Assembly: GCF_013085345.1 (NCBI RefSeq) | Contig: NZ_JABFAJ010000017.1 | Coordinates: 43,301 to 107,300, forward strand | DNA from: Isoptericola sediminis | GTDB lineage: Bacteria; Actinomycetota; Actinomycetes; Actinomycetales; Cellulomonadaceae | Direction: 5' to 3' | Length of the DNA: 64,000 nucleotides | Shown: positions 43,501-52,020 of the stretch, piece after piece | Layout: the number at the start of each line of letters is the position of its first letter | How positions within the stretch are numbered: position 1 is the first letter of the stretch | Notes under the pieces: model-generated | Databases searched by the model: none | Told to the model about the DNA's origin: nothing | Seen by the model: only the letters and a program-made list of their open reading frames with translations | Position numbers and translations under genes: made by a program

Positions 43501-46221
43501 ATGACTGCCACCGACACCGCCGCCCCGTCCGTCACCCCCGCCCCGCGTCCCGCCGGCACCCTGCTGCCGCACCTGCCCGCCCCGACGGGCCAGGCCCCGG
43601 ACCCGGACGCGCTGTTCGAGGGCTTCGGCGAGTGGGCGGCCGCGTCGGGCAGGCCGCTCTACCCGCACCAGGAGGAGGCGCTGCTCGAGCTCATGACGGG
43701 CTCGCACGTCGTCCTGGCGACGCCGACCGGGTCGGGCAAGTCGATGGTGGCGATGGGTGCGCAGTTCGCGGCCCTGGCGGCGCGGCGGTCCGGCCTGGGC
43801 GGGCGCACCTACTACACGGCGCCGCTCAAGGCGCTGGTCAGCGAGAAGTTCTTCGACCTCGTGGCCGCGTTCGGGTCGCGCAACGTCGGCATGATGACCG
43901 GCGACAGCGCGGTCAACGCCGACGCACCGATCATCTGCTGCACCGCCGAGATCCTGGCGAACCTCGCGCTGCGCAACGGGGCCGGGAGCCCGGGCGACGA
44001 CGACTTCATCGCGCAGGTCGTCATGGACGAGTTCCACTTCTACGGCGACCCGCAGCGCGGCTGGGCCTGGCAGGTGCCGCTGCTCGAGCTGCCGCAGACC
44101 CAGTTCTTGCTGATGTCCGGCACGCTCGGCGACACCACCCGGCTGCGCGAGGACCTCACCGAGCGCACCGGCCGTGACGTCGCGGAAGTCACCGGCGCCG
44201 AGCGGCCCGTCCCGCTGGAGTTCTCCTACGTCCAGGAGCCGCTGCCCGAGGTCATCGAGGAGCTCGTGCAGACCCACCGGGCACCCGTGTACGTCGTGCA
44301 CTTCACCCAGAAGGACGCCGTCGACCGCGCCCAGGCCCTGCTGAGCACCAAGCTCGCCTCCAAGGAGGAGAAGCAGGCGATCGTCGACGAGATCGGCGCG
44401 TTCCGGTTCGGCACCGGGTTCGGCAAGATCCTGTCCAAGTACCTGCGCGCCGGCGTCGGGGTGCACCACGCCGGGATGCTGCCCAAGTACCGCCGGCTCG
44501 TGGAGCGCCTCACCCAGAAGGGGCTGCTCAAGGTCGTCTGCGGCACCGACACCCTGGGCGTGGGCATCAACGTGCCGATCCGCACCGTGCTCATGACGTC
44601 GCTGGTGAAGTTCGACGGCGAGCGCATGCGCCATCTGACGGCCCGGGAGTTCCACCAGATCGCCGGGCGGGCCGGTCGCGCGGGCTACGACACGCTCGGC
44701 GAGGTGCTGGTCATGGCGCCCGAGCACGTCATCGAGAACCGCAAGGCGCTCGCCAAGGCCGGGGACGACCCCAAGAAGAAGAAGAAGATCGTCCGCAAGA
44801 AGGCCCCGTCGGGCGCGGTCAACTGGACCGAGTCGACCTTCGACCGCCTGCGCGACGCCCCGCCGGAGCCGCTGGCCAGCCAGTTCCACGTCAACCACGC
44901 GATGGTGCTCAACGTGCTGGCCCGCACCCGGGGGACGGGCGACGGCGCCGCCGCCGACCCGGTCGAGGCGATGCGCCACCTGCTGACCGCCAACCACGAC
45001 ACCGCCGCCCAGCAGGCCGGCCACGTGCGCCAGGCGCTGCGCATCTACCGCTCGCTGCGGGTGGCCGGCGTCGTGGAGAGGGTCCGCGTCCCCGACGACA
45101 CCCGCCCCGCGGGCTACCGCCCGAGCGTGCGGCTGGTCGTGGACCTGCCGCGGGACTTCGCTCTCAACGCCCCGCTGTCGCCGTTCGCGCTGGCGGCCAT
45201 GGACCTGCTCGACGTCGACTCGCCCACCCACGCCCTCGACGTCGTGTCGGTCATCGAGGCCACGCTCGACGACCCGCGCCAGATCCTGTTCGGCCAGCAG
45301 AAGAAGGCGCGCGGCGAGGCCGTCGCCGAGATGAAGGCCGAGGGCATCGAGTACGACGAGCGCATGGAGCTGCTCGAGGAGGTGTCCTGGCCGAAGCCGC
45401 TCGCGGACCTGCTCGAACCCGCGTTCGCGCAGTACAAGCAGTCCAACCCGTGGGTCGCCGGGGCCGAGCTGGCCCCGAAGGCCGTGGTGCGCGACATGCT
45501 CGAGCAGGCGATGACCTTCGCCGAGATGGTCAGCACCTACGGCCTGGAGCGCACCGAGGGCGTGGTGCTGCGCTACCTCGCCGACGCCTACCGCGCGGTG
45601 CGTCAGGTCGTGCCCGAGGAGCACCGCACCGAGGAGGTCGCCGAGGTCGTCGAGTGGCTCGGCGAGCTGGTGCGCGGCGTCGACTCCTCGCTGCTGGACG
45701 AGTGGGAACGGCTGCAGAACCCCGTCGACGACGACGCCGACACCGTGGTGGAGGGCGAGCTCGCCGAGGCGGGCGCCGAGGCACCCGCCCGGCCCGTCAC
45801 CGGCAACCCCCGCTCGTTCCGGCGCTTGGTGCGCAACGCCATGTTCCGGCGCGTCGAGCTCGCCGCCCGGGAGGACTACGACGCCCTGGAGACCCTCGAC
45901 AAGGCCTCCGGCTGGGACGGGGACGCCTGGGCCGACGCGCTGGAGGACCTCTTCGAGACCCAGGGCGACGACGCGATCGGCTTCGGGGCGGACGCCCGCT
46001 CGGCCGCGCTGCTGACCATGCTGGAGCCCGGGGCCGCCCTGCCCGCCGGCGCCCCGCCGTCGGACGCCACGACCGTGCCGGCCGACACCTGGTGGGTCCG
46101 TCAGATCCTGGACGACGCGAACGGCGACCGCGACTGGGCGATCACCGCGCTGGTGGACCTGCCGGCCTCCGACGAGGCGGGCCGTCCGGTCCTGGAGGTC
46201 CTCGCGGTCGGGCGGCTGTAG
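43501..46221 (+). CDS. DEAD/DEAH-box helicase with DUF3516 C-terminal domain
   Basis: This 906-aa SF2 helicase has motif I ATPTGSGKSMVAM (about residues 75-90), motif II MDEFH, motif III MSGTLGDT, and C-terminal motifs including GVGINVPIRTVL and HQIAGRAGRAG. The second half is the DUF3516 domain found in actinobacteria. A Lys-rich linker (KKKKKIVRKKAPS) lies after the helicase core. It is related to Ski2-like/Mtr4-like RNA helicases, so a role in RNA turnover is plausible but not shown. Its stop is 1 bp from the stop of the convergent transporter gene. Confidence 0.92.
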   Translation: MTATDTAAPSVTPAPRPAGTLLPHLPAPTGQAPDPDALFEGFGEWAAASGRPLYPHQEEALLELMTGSHVVLATPTGSGKSMVAMGAQFAALAARRSGLGGRTYYTAPLKALVSEKFFDLVAAFGSRNVGMMTGDSAVNADAPIICCTAEILANLALRNGAGSPGDDDFIAQVVMDEFHFYGDPQRGWAWQVPLLELPQTQFLLMSGTLGDTTRLREDLTERTGRDVAEVTGAERPVPLEFSYVQEPLPEVIEELVQTHRAPVYVVHFTQKDAVDRAQALLSTKLASKEEKQAIVDEIGAFRFGTGFGKILSKYLRAGVGVHHAGMLPKYRRLVERLTQKGLLKVVCGTDTLGVGINVPIRTVLMTSLVKFDGERMRHLTAREFHQIAGRAGRAGYDTLGEVLVMAPEHVIENRKALAKAGDDPKKKKKIVRKKAPSGAVNWTESTFDRLRDAPPEPLASQFHVNHAMVLNVLARTRGTGDGAAADPVEAMRHLLTANHDTAAQQAGHVRQALRIYRSLRVAGVVERVRVPDDTRPAGYRPSVRLVVDLPRDFALNAPLSPFALAAMDLLDVDSPTHALDVVSVIEATLDDPRQILFGQQKKARGEAVAEMKAEGIEYDERMELLEEVSWPKPLADLLEPAFAQYKQSNPWVAGAELAPKAVVRDMLEQAMTFAEMVSTYGLERTEGVVLRYLADAYRAVRQVVPEEHRTEEVAEVVEWLGELVRGVDSSLLDEWERLQNPVDDDADTVVEGELAEAGAEAPARPVTGNPRSFRRLVRNAMFRRVELAAREDYDALETLDKASGWDGDAWADALEDLFETQGDDAIGFGADARSAALLTMLEPGAALPAGAPPSDATTVPADTWWVRQILDDANGDRDWAITALVDLPASDEAGRPVLEVLAVGRL

Positions 46222-46222
46222 C

Positions 46223-46978
46223 TCACAGCAGGCCGGTCAGGCCGCGCACCAGCGTCGCCACGCCGCCGACGTAGGCCAGCACGATGAGCACCCGGCGGGT
46301 CGCGGTCGCCGAGACCCGCGGGGCGAGCCGGTCGCCGACCACGAGACCCGCGAGGATCGAGACCATGAGCACCACCCACTCCCAGGGCGCCATGGACGGG
46401 AACGAGGCGTCGGAGAGCACCAGCTTGGCCACCATGGCCGCCAGCGCGTTCGCCGCGAAGAACGGCTGGGCCGTGGCCGCGAACCGCTTCGGGTCCCAGC
46501 CGCTGAGCACCGCGTAGACCGCGACCGGCGGCCCGCCGATCCCGGCCGCGACCGACCCGATCCCGCTGGCCGTCCCTGTCACCGCGAGCGGCCAGCCCGC
46601 CGCGGCGTCCACCGGGTGCCGGCCCTCGCGGCGCAGCCGGGTCGTCACCACCGCCAATGTCATCGCGGCCACGACGAACGCCCCGATCGTCACCTCGAGG
46701 GCGGGGGCGCTCACCTCGCGCAGGGCGAGGGCCGCGGGGACGGTGACGACCAGCGACGACAGGGTCAGCCACGCGAACTTGCGCCACTCGACGTCGCGGA
46801 CCACTCGGCCGAGGATGAGGGTCGACGCGGTCGCCCCGGCCAGGTTGACGAACAGCACGCCCTCGAGCGGGCCGACGATCAGCACGATGAACGGTCCGGC
46901 CACCAGGCCGAACCCCATCCCCGAGACCCGCTGCAGGACGCCACCGACGAGGATGGCCAGGACGAGGAGGGCGAGCAC
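46223..46978 (-). CDS. TauE/SafE family transporter
   Basis: This 251-aa membrane protein has about eight spans and the two-fold pseudo-symmetry of the TauE/SafE (DUF81) family: GVLQRVSGMGFGLVAGPFIVL near the start and ASGIGSVAAGIGGPPVAVYAV in the second half. Family members export or import sulfite, sulfoacetate or related organic anions. GTG 46978 lies 6 nt after TACGGT, and the first span begins at once. The longer frame to 47092 would overlap the divergent gene. Confidence 0.85.
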   Translation of the reverse strand: MLALLVLAILVGGVLQRVSGMGFGLVAGPFIVLIVGPLEGVLFVNLAGATASTLILGRVVRDVEWRKFAWLTLSSLVVTVPAALALREVSAPALEVTIGAFVVAAMTLAVVTTRLRREGRHPVDAAAGWPLAVTGTASGIGSVAAGIGGPPVAVYAVLSGWDPKRFAATAQPFFAANALAAMVAKLVLSDASFPSMAPWEWVVLMVSILAGLVVGDRLAPRVSATATRRVLIVLAYVGGVATLVRGLTGLL

Positions 46979-47067
46979 GGCCCCACCGTACGCCGCGCGG
47001 GCGGGCGGGGCGGTCCGTGCCGTGGGGCGGACCTGCCCGCCGGCGAGTCGTCGGGCACACTGGCCGC

Positions 47068-47559
47068 GTGACACGCCGGAGGAACAGCGCACCGACCCTC
47101 GCCGTGCTCGCCCTGGAGAGGGCCGGGATCCCGCACGGGCTGCACCCGTACGACCACGACCCCCGCAGCACCCTGGGCTACGGGCTCGAGGCGGCGCGGG
47201 CGATCGGCGTCCCGCCCGAGCAGGTGTTCAAGTCGCTCGTCGCCGACGTCGACGGCGAGCTGGTGGTCGCCGTGGTCCCCGTGACGGGCGAGCTCGACCT
47301 CAAGGCGCTCGCCCGCGCCGTCGGCGGCAAGAAGGCGGTGATGGCGCCGGTCGCCCGGGCCGAGCGCGCCACCGGCTACGTCGCCGGCGGCATCTCCCCG
47401 CTGGGGCAGCGCACCCGCCTGGTCACGGTCCTGGACGCCTCCGCGACGTCGCTGGCGGTCGTCTACGTCTCGGGCGGTCGGCGCGGCCTGGACCTCTCCC
47501 TCGCCCCCGCGGACCTGGTGCGGCTCACCGGCGCCACCACCGCTCCCCTGGCCCGGTGA
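47068..47559 (+). CDS. ybaK: Cys-tRNA(Pro) deacylase, YbaK/EbsC family
   Basis: This 163-aa editing protein hydrolyses Cys wrongly attached to tRNA-Pro. It has the central fold with QVFKSLVADVDGELVVAVVPVTGELDLKALAR (with the conserved Lys), GYVAGGISPLG and VYVSGGRRGLDL. GTG 47068 is chosen because CACACT ends 6 nt before it and homology starts there. Confidence 0.92.
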   Translation: MTRRRNSAPTLAVLALERAGIPHGLHPYDHDPRSTLGYGLEAARAIGVPPEQVFKSLVADVDGELVVAVVPVTGELDLKALARAVGGKKAVMAPVARAERATGYVAGGISPLGQRTRLVTVLDASATSLAVVYVSGGRRGLDLSLAPADLVRLTGATTAPLAR

Positions 47560-47604
47560 GGCCGGCCCACGGGCGGCCCGGTGCCGGGGCGGGGACGGGC
47601 GGCG

Positions 47605-48006
47605 TCAGGAGGGCTGGTAGGTCGGGTACCGGGTGTCGGTGGAGACGATGTCCTTGCCGAGCGGCAGCAGGGAGATCGGGATCATCTTGAGGTTGGCGAT
47701 GCCGAGCGGGATCCCGATGATCGACACGAACAGCGGGATCGCGGTGACGACGTGCCCGAGGGCCAGCCACCAGCCCGCGACGACGATCCAGATGATGTTG
47801 CCCAGCACGGACCAGCCGCCGGCGCCGGGACGATCCACGACGGTGCGACCGAACGGCCACAGGGCGTAGCCGGCGATGCGGAACGAGGCGATCCCCCAGG
47901 GGATCGTCACGATGAGCAGGCAGCAGATGATGCCCGCGGCGGCGTACCCGATCGCGAGCCAGAAGCCCGACAGCACGAGCCAGATGACGTTGAGGATCGC
48001 TTTCAC
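47605..48006 (-). CDS. YccF domain inner membrane protein
   Basis: This 133-aa protein has four hydrophobic segments. The duplicated YccF motif is visible as NVIWLVLSGFWLAIGYAAAGIICCLLIVTIPWG and NIIWIVVAGWWLALGHVVTAIPLFVSIIGIPLG. The family is of unknown function. GTG 48006 follows CACAAT by 7 nt (leaderless type). It is divergent from the PLP-binding protein gene. Confidence 0.9.
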   Translation of the reverse strand: MKAILNVIWLVLSGFWLAIGYAAAGIICCLLIVTIPWGIASFRIAGYALWPFGRTVVDRPGAGGWSVLGNIIWIVVAGWWLALGHVVTAIPLFVSIIGIPLGIANLKMIPISLLPLGKDIVSTDTRYPTYQPS

Positions 48007-48088
48007 GCCGTCGATTGTGCCCCGTGGGGCCGGGCAGGGCATCCGGGAGGTCCCTGATCCTGCCCCGGAGGTTCCTACACTGGGCGCC

Positions 48089-48838
48089 ATGCCGTCCGAC
48101 CTCCCCGACCGGATCGCCCGGGTACGCGCACGGATCGACGACGCCGCCACCGCGGCGGGCCGGCGCCCCGACGACGTCCGGCTGATGCTGGCCACCAAGA
48201 CCCAGGACGCCGGGACCGTCCTCGCGGCCGTCCACGCCGCCGCCGACCTGGCGGCCGCGCGCGGGGACGACCGGCCGGTGCTCGTCGGGGAGAACCGGGT
48301 CCAGGAGCTGGTCGCCAAGGCGCCGGACCTGGCCGACCTGGTCGCCGCCGGCCGGCTCGAGGTGCACATGATCGGGACCCTGCAGCGCAACAAGATCAAC
48401 CAGATGCTGCCGACCGTCACGGGGCTGGCCGCCGTGGACCGGCTCTCGCTCGCGGAGGCGGTGGCGCGGCGCTGCGTCCGCGACGGCCGGACGCTGGACG
48501 TCATGGTGCAGGTCAACGTCTCCGGCGAGGAGTCCAAGTCCGGGGTGGCGCCGACGGAGGCCGTCGAGCTCGCGACCGGCGTCGCGGCGCTGGAGGGGCT
48601 GCACCTGACCGGGTTCCTGACCATCGGGGCGAACACCCCCGACGAGGACGAGGTGCGTGCCGGATTCGCCCGGCTGCGCGCGGTCCGCGACGAGGTCGTG
48701 GCCGGTGGCACGCCCGGCACCGAGGACGCCCGGGAGCTGTCGATGGGGATGTCGACCGACCTCGAGCTCGCGGTCGCCGAGGGGGCCACGATCGTGCGCG
48801 TCGGGACCGCCGTCTTCGGCGCGCGCCCACCCGCCTGA
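48089..48838 (+). CDS. yggS: PLP homeostasis protein, YggS/PROSC family
   Basis: This 249-aa single-domain alanine-racemase-like TIM barrel carries PLP without known catalysis and buffers cellular PLP. The Schiff-base Lys37 is in MLATKTQ, followed by GENRVQEL, HMIGTLQRNK and ELSMGMSTDLELAV, all signatures. ATG 48089 lies 7 nt after TACACT (48076-48081), a leaderless start. In many actinobacteria this gene is near ftsZ/sepF, but here it is not. Confidence 0.94.
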   Translation: MPSDLPDRIARVRARIDDAATAAGRRPDDVRLMLATKTQDAGTVLAAVHAAADLAAARGDDRPVLVGENRVQELVAKAPDLADLVAAGRLEVHMIGTLQRNKINQMLPTVTGLAAVDRLSLAEAVARRCVRDGRTLDVMVQVNVSGEESKSGVAPTEAVELATGVAALEGLHLTGFLTIGANTPDEDEVRAGFARLRAVRDEVVAGGTPGTEDARELSMGMSTDLELAVAEGATIVRVGTAVFGARPPA

Positions 48839-48843
48839 CCTGC

Positions 48844-49932
48844 TCAGGGCACCCGGTGGATCCACTCGGCGGTGTCGAACTTGGTGCGCACCAGGTCCTG
48901 GGCCCGCTCGAGCTCCTCGGGGCGCAGGTCGGAGGGCTCGGTCCGGTGCCGCTCGGCGAAGTACACCGCGAACGCCTCGACGACGTCGTCACGCGTCATG
49001 CCGGTCTGCGAGCGCAGCGGGTCGACGCGCTTGTTCGCGCTGCGGGTGCCCTTGTCGGACATCTTCTCCCGGCCGATGCGCAGCACCTGCATCATCTTGT
49101 CGGCGTCGATGTCGTAGGCCATCGTCATGTGGTGCAGCACCGCTCCCCCCGCCAGCCGCTTCTGCGCGGACCCGGCGAGCTTGCCGCCGGGTGAGGCGAC
49201 GTCGTTCATGCCGCTGAAGTACGCCTCCACACCCAGCTCGCCCAGCGCGCCGAGCACCCAGGTGTCCAGGAACGCGTAGGACTGCTCGAAGCTCATCCCG
49301 TCGACGAGTGAGCCGGGCACGACCAGGGAGAACGTGACGCAGTTGCCCGCTTCCATGAACATCGCGCCGCCGCCGGAGATGCGTCGCACGACGGTCACGT
49401 CGTGCTCGGCGACGCCGTCCTCGTCGATCTCGTTGCGGTAGGACTGAAAGGAACCGATGAACACGGCCCGCTCGTCCCAGTCCCAGAACCGCAGCGTCGG
49501 GCCGCGGCGGCCGGCCGCGAGCTCCTCGGTGAGCACCTGGTCGAGCGCCGCGAGCGTGCGCGGGGGCAGGGGTCCGGGGCGCAGCACCTCGAAGGTGTGG
49601 TCCTCCCAGGTGGTGGCCAGGCCCAGCGCGCGACGCACGGCGACGGCCACGGCCCGGGCGTCGAAGCCGACCATCGCCACGGGTCCGGCGATCTCCCCGC
49701 CCTGCTCGGCCTTCTCCAGCGCCTCGGTGACGGTGCGCGCGAGCTCGCCGGTGCCGGTCGTGGCCGGCAGCCCGGTCAGGGCGGTGTCGATGACGCCCAG
49801 CGCCTCGTCGGGTTCGAGGAAGAAGTCGCCCGACACGCGCACGTCCGTCAGGACGCCATGTCCGGTGGACTCGTCGACCGCGAGGTCGACCGCGACGAGC
49901 TTGCCGCCGGGGACCTTGTACTCACCATGCAC
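48844..49932 (-). CDS. lipoate--protein ligase family protein with N-terminal accessory domain
   Basis: This 362-aa protein has a first part (about residues 1-110, MHGEYKVPGGKLVAVDLAVD) resembling the lipoate ligase accessory domain that in LplA lies at the C-terminus, and a second part that is the catalytic BPL/LplA/LipB domain with VRRISGGGAMFM, NCVTFSLVVP and the catalytic Lys in GGKLAGSAQKR. The order of domains is therefore permuted relative to E. coli LplA. It should attach lipoate or octanoate to E2 or GcvH proteins. GTG 49932 lies 6 nt after TAGGCT (leaderless type). Confidence 0.86.
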   Translation of the reverse strand: MHGEYKVPGGKLVAVDLAVDESTGHGVLTDVRVSGDFFLEPDEALGVIDTALTGLPATTGTGELARTVTEALEKAEQGGEIAGPVAMVGFDARAVAVAVRRALGLATTWEDHTFEVLRPGPLPPRTLAALDQVLTEELAAGRRGPTLRFWDWDERAVFIGSFQSYRNEIDEDGVAEHDVTVVRRISGGGAMFMEAGNCVTFSLVVPGSLVDGMSFEQSYAFLDTWVLGALGELGVEAYFSGMNDVASPGGKLAGSAQKRLAGGAVLHHMTMAYDIDADKMMQVLRIGREKMSDKGTRSANKRVDPLRSQTGMTRDDVVEAFAVYFAERHRTEPSDLRPEELERAQDLVRTKFDTAEWIHRVP

Positions 49933-49961
49933 CCCGCCAGCCTAACCGCCCCGCGCGGACC

Positions 49962-50023
49962 GTTGTGGGCATGAGATCTGCAGCTCCGGGCGCACCCGGA
50001 GCTGCAGATTTCATGCCCACAAC
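49962..50023. repeat. 62-nt hairpin with 29-bp arms after cimA
   Basis: Left arm 49962-49990 and right arm 49995-50023 match at 28 of 29 positions around a CGCA loop, with one G-U type pair. It starts 10 nt after the cimA stop and ends before the lipoate ligase promoter, so it can act as a terminator. It is longer and more perfect than needed and reads like a palindromic intergenic element. Confidence 0.75.
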
Positions 50024-50033
50024 AGGAGAGGGG

Positions 50034-51686
50034 TCAGCGGGGCTCGACGTCGGCGTGCAGCAGCCCGTAGACGTGGGCGTCGATGAGCGCCTCCCAGGCG
50101 GCCTCGATGATGTTCGGCCCGACCCCGACGGTCGACCAGGTGTGGTGGCCGTCCGTGGTCTCGACCAGCACCCGGGTGGTGGCGTCCGTGCCGTGCTCGG
50201 CGTCCATGATCCGCACCTTGAAGTCCACCAGCTCGAAGGTCTCGATGGTCGGGTAGACCTTCCGCAGGGCGTGCCGCAGGGCCTGGTCCAGGGCGTTGAC
50301 CGGACCGTTGCCCTCCCCGGTGACCACGATGCGTTCGCCACCGGCGTGCAGCTTGACCGTCGCCTCGGCCAGCGCCTCGGCGTCCCGCTGGTCGGCGTCC
50401 GGCACGCCGCCGCGCCCGCCCGTGGTCTCGACGATCGCGCGCCACGACTCGACCCGGAAGTAAGCCGGCCGCTGCCCGGTGAGCTCCTCGCGCAGGATGA
50501 GCTCGAAGGAGGCGTCGGCGGCGTCGAACGTGTAGCCCTGCGCCTCGGCGTCCTTGACGCGGTTGGTCACGCGGGTCAGCAGCTCTCCCTGGCCGGCCAG
50601 GTCGAACCCCAGCTCGCGGCCCTTGAGCTCGACCGACGCCCGCCCGGCCATGTCGGAGACCAGCATCCGCATGTCGTTGCCCACGGCCGTCGGGTCGATG
50701 TGCTGGTACAGGTCCGGGTCGATCTTGATGGCGCTGGCGTGCAGGCCGGCCTTGTGCGCGAACGCGCTGGCCCCGACGTACGGCTGGCGGGTGTAGGGCG
50801 CGATGTTGGTGATCTCGGCGACGGCGTGCGCGATGCGGGTGGAGTCGGCCAGCCCGTCGCCGGCGAGGGTCGGCAGGCCGCGCTTGAGCGCGAGGTTCGC
50901 GACGACGGACACCAGGTCCACGTTCCCGGTGCGCTCGCCGTAGCCGTTGACGGTGCCCTGGACGTGCGCGCACCCGGCGGCGACGGCGGCCAGCGTGTTG
51001 GCCACGGCGCACCCGGAGTCGTTGTGCGCGTGCATGCCGAGCAGCGGGTCGCCCGGCAGGGCATCGCGGCCGTGCGGCAGGTCGAGCCCGGTCCGCAGCT
51101 CCTCGACGACGTCGCCCACCCAGTCGGGCAGCATGCCGCCGTTGGTGTCGCACAGCGCGACCACCTCGGCACCGGCCTCGAAGGCCGCCGCGACCGCGGA
51201 CCGCGTGTAGGCCGGGTCATACCGGTAGCCGTCGAAGAAGTGCTCGGCGTCCACCACGACGCGGCGACCCTCCCCCACGAGGAACTGCACGGTGTCGGTG
51301 ATCATCGCCAGTCCCTCGTCCGGCGTCGTGCGCAGCGCCCGCTCGACGTGCCGGACGTCGGACTTGGCCACGAGCGTCACCACGGGGGCCTCGGAGTCGA
51401 GCAGGGCGCGCACCTGGGGGTCGTCCCACGCCCGGGAGCCCGCGCGCCGGGTGGCTCCGAAGGCCGCCAGCACGGCGTTCTTCAGCTCGAGCTCCTTGGC
51501 CGCGCGCCGGAAGAACTCGGTGTCCTTGGGGATCGCGCCGGGCCAGCCGCCCTCGATGAAGCCGACGCCGAGCTCGTCCAGCAGCGGCGCGATCGCGAGC
51601 TTGTCCGCGACGGACAGGTTCATGCCCTCCTGCTGGGCGCCGTCGCGCAGGGTGGTGTCGTACACGTGGAACGGTGCGGTGGCCAT
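50034..51686 (-). CDS. cimA: citramalate synthase
   Basis: This 550-aa enzyme condenses pyruvate with acetyl-CoA to (R)-citramalate, the first step of a threonine-independent isoleucine route that then uses LeuCD and LeuB. The N-terminal HMGL-like barrel has YDTTLRDGAQQEG (Arg14, Asp15) and GMHAHNDSGCAVAN with metal-binding His residues. The middle subdomain and the C-terminal LeuA dimer-regulatory domain (from about residue 430) are present, the latter providing isoleucine feedback. Length and the EGGWPGA motif favour CimA over LeuA. A 5' leader with short ORF and terminator precedes it. Confidence 0.92.
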   Translation of the reverse strand: MATAPFHVYDTTLRDGAQQEGMNLSVADKLAIAPLLDELGVGFIEGGWPGAIPKDTEFFRRAAKELELKNAVLAAFGATRRAGSRAWDDPQVRALLDSEAPVVTLVAKSDVRHVERALRTTPDEGLAMITDTVQFLVGEGRRVVVDAEHFFDGYRYDPAYTRSAVAAAFEAGAEVVALCDTNGGMLPDWVGDVVEELRTGLDLPHGRDALPGDPLLGMHAHNDSGCAVANTLAAVAAGCAHVQGTVNGYGERTGNVDLVSVVANLALKRGLPTLAGDGLADSTRIAHAVAEITNIAPYTRQPYVGASAFAHKAGLHASAIKIDPDLYQHIDPTAVGNDMRMLVSDMAGRASVELKGRELGFDLAGQGELLTRVTNRVKDAEAQGYTFDAADASFELILREELTGQRPAYFRVESWRAIVETTGGRGGVPDADQRDAEALAEATVKLHAGGERIVVTGEGNGPVNALDQALRHALRKVYPTIETFELVDFKVRIMDAEHGTDATTRVLVETTDGHHTWSTVGVGPNIIEAAWEALIDAHVYGLLHADVEPR

Positions 51687-51716
51687 CGGTGGCTCCGTAG
51701 GTGCGGTGGCGGCAAC

Positions 51717-51775
51717 AAAAAAGACCCTCCGGGTACGGAAGGTCTGCGCGTCCGGTGGGGGTGCACCGGACGCGC
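51717..51775 (-). promoter_or_regulatory. transcription attenuator in the cimA leader
   Basis: On the minus strand, a 12-bp stem (51746-51775, loop 6 nt) is followed at once by a 10-bp stem with a 4-nt loop (51722-51745, one G-U pair) and a run of six T (51717-51722). The second stem is a classic intrinsic terminator placed 30 nt before the cimA start codon, where it would stop transcription before the gene unless it is opened. The preceding stem starts exactly at the stop of a 16-codon ORF, so ribosome position could choose between structures. Confidence 0.7.
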
Positions 51776-51825
51776 TAGCTAATGAGGCAGTGACGGCGCT
51801 GGTCGCACCGCCGTGCGTGAGTCAT
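51775..51825 (-). CDS. putative cimA leader peptide (16 aa)
   Basis: ATG 51825 opens MTHARRCDQRRHCLIS followed by TAG. It has two Cys, four Arg, and one Leu-Ile pair with the rare codon ATT just before the stop. There is no ribosome-binding site, but CACCAT ends 7 nt before the ATG, so a leaderless start is possible. The codons that would sense an amino acid are not decisive: Leu/Ile would fit cimA, and Cys or Arg are alternatives. Confidence 0.45.
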   Translation of the reverse strand: MTHARRCDQRRHCLIS

Positions 51826-51899
51826 ACGTCACATGGTGCCACAGGTGGCCACCCATCGGTCAGCCCCGTCCGAGCCGCGGACACCCCTCGCCGGTTCTA

Positions 51900-51911
51900 A
51901 CCAAAGTTGGT
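51900..51911. promoter_or_regulatory. operator-like palindrome before the ebo operon promoter
   Basis: ACCAAAGTTGGT has 5-bp arms around AG. It lies 10 bp before the -35 candidate of the ebo-type operon, and about 75 bp upstream of the cimA leader ORF on the other strand. It is a weak single observation. Confidence 0.35.
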
Positions 51912-51921
51912 CATCTTTTGA

Positions 51922-51950
51922 TTGCATATCGCCGTAAGTCCCGCTAGCGT
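51922..51950 (+). promoter_or_regulatory. sigma-70-like promoter of the ebo-type operon
   Basis: TTGCAT (51922-51927) and TAGCGT (51945-51950) are separated by 17 bp and lie 70 nt before the first gene. AT content is locally raised, as expected for a promoter in this genome. Confidence 0.5.
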
Positions 51951-52020
51951 GACGGCCGGAGGCAGGGACGCCTCCGACGCCACGACCGGTCCGCGCGACC
52001 GGCTTCTGGGGGGAGCAACG

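Noticed and set aside
51717..51840. T-box or metabolite riboswitch before cimA
   Set aside because: No T-box core sequence and no known aptamer were recognised. A short ORF with terminator explains the structure better.
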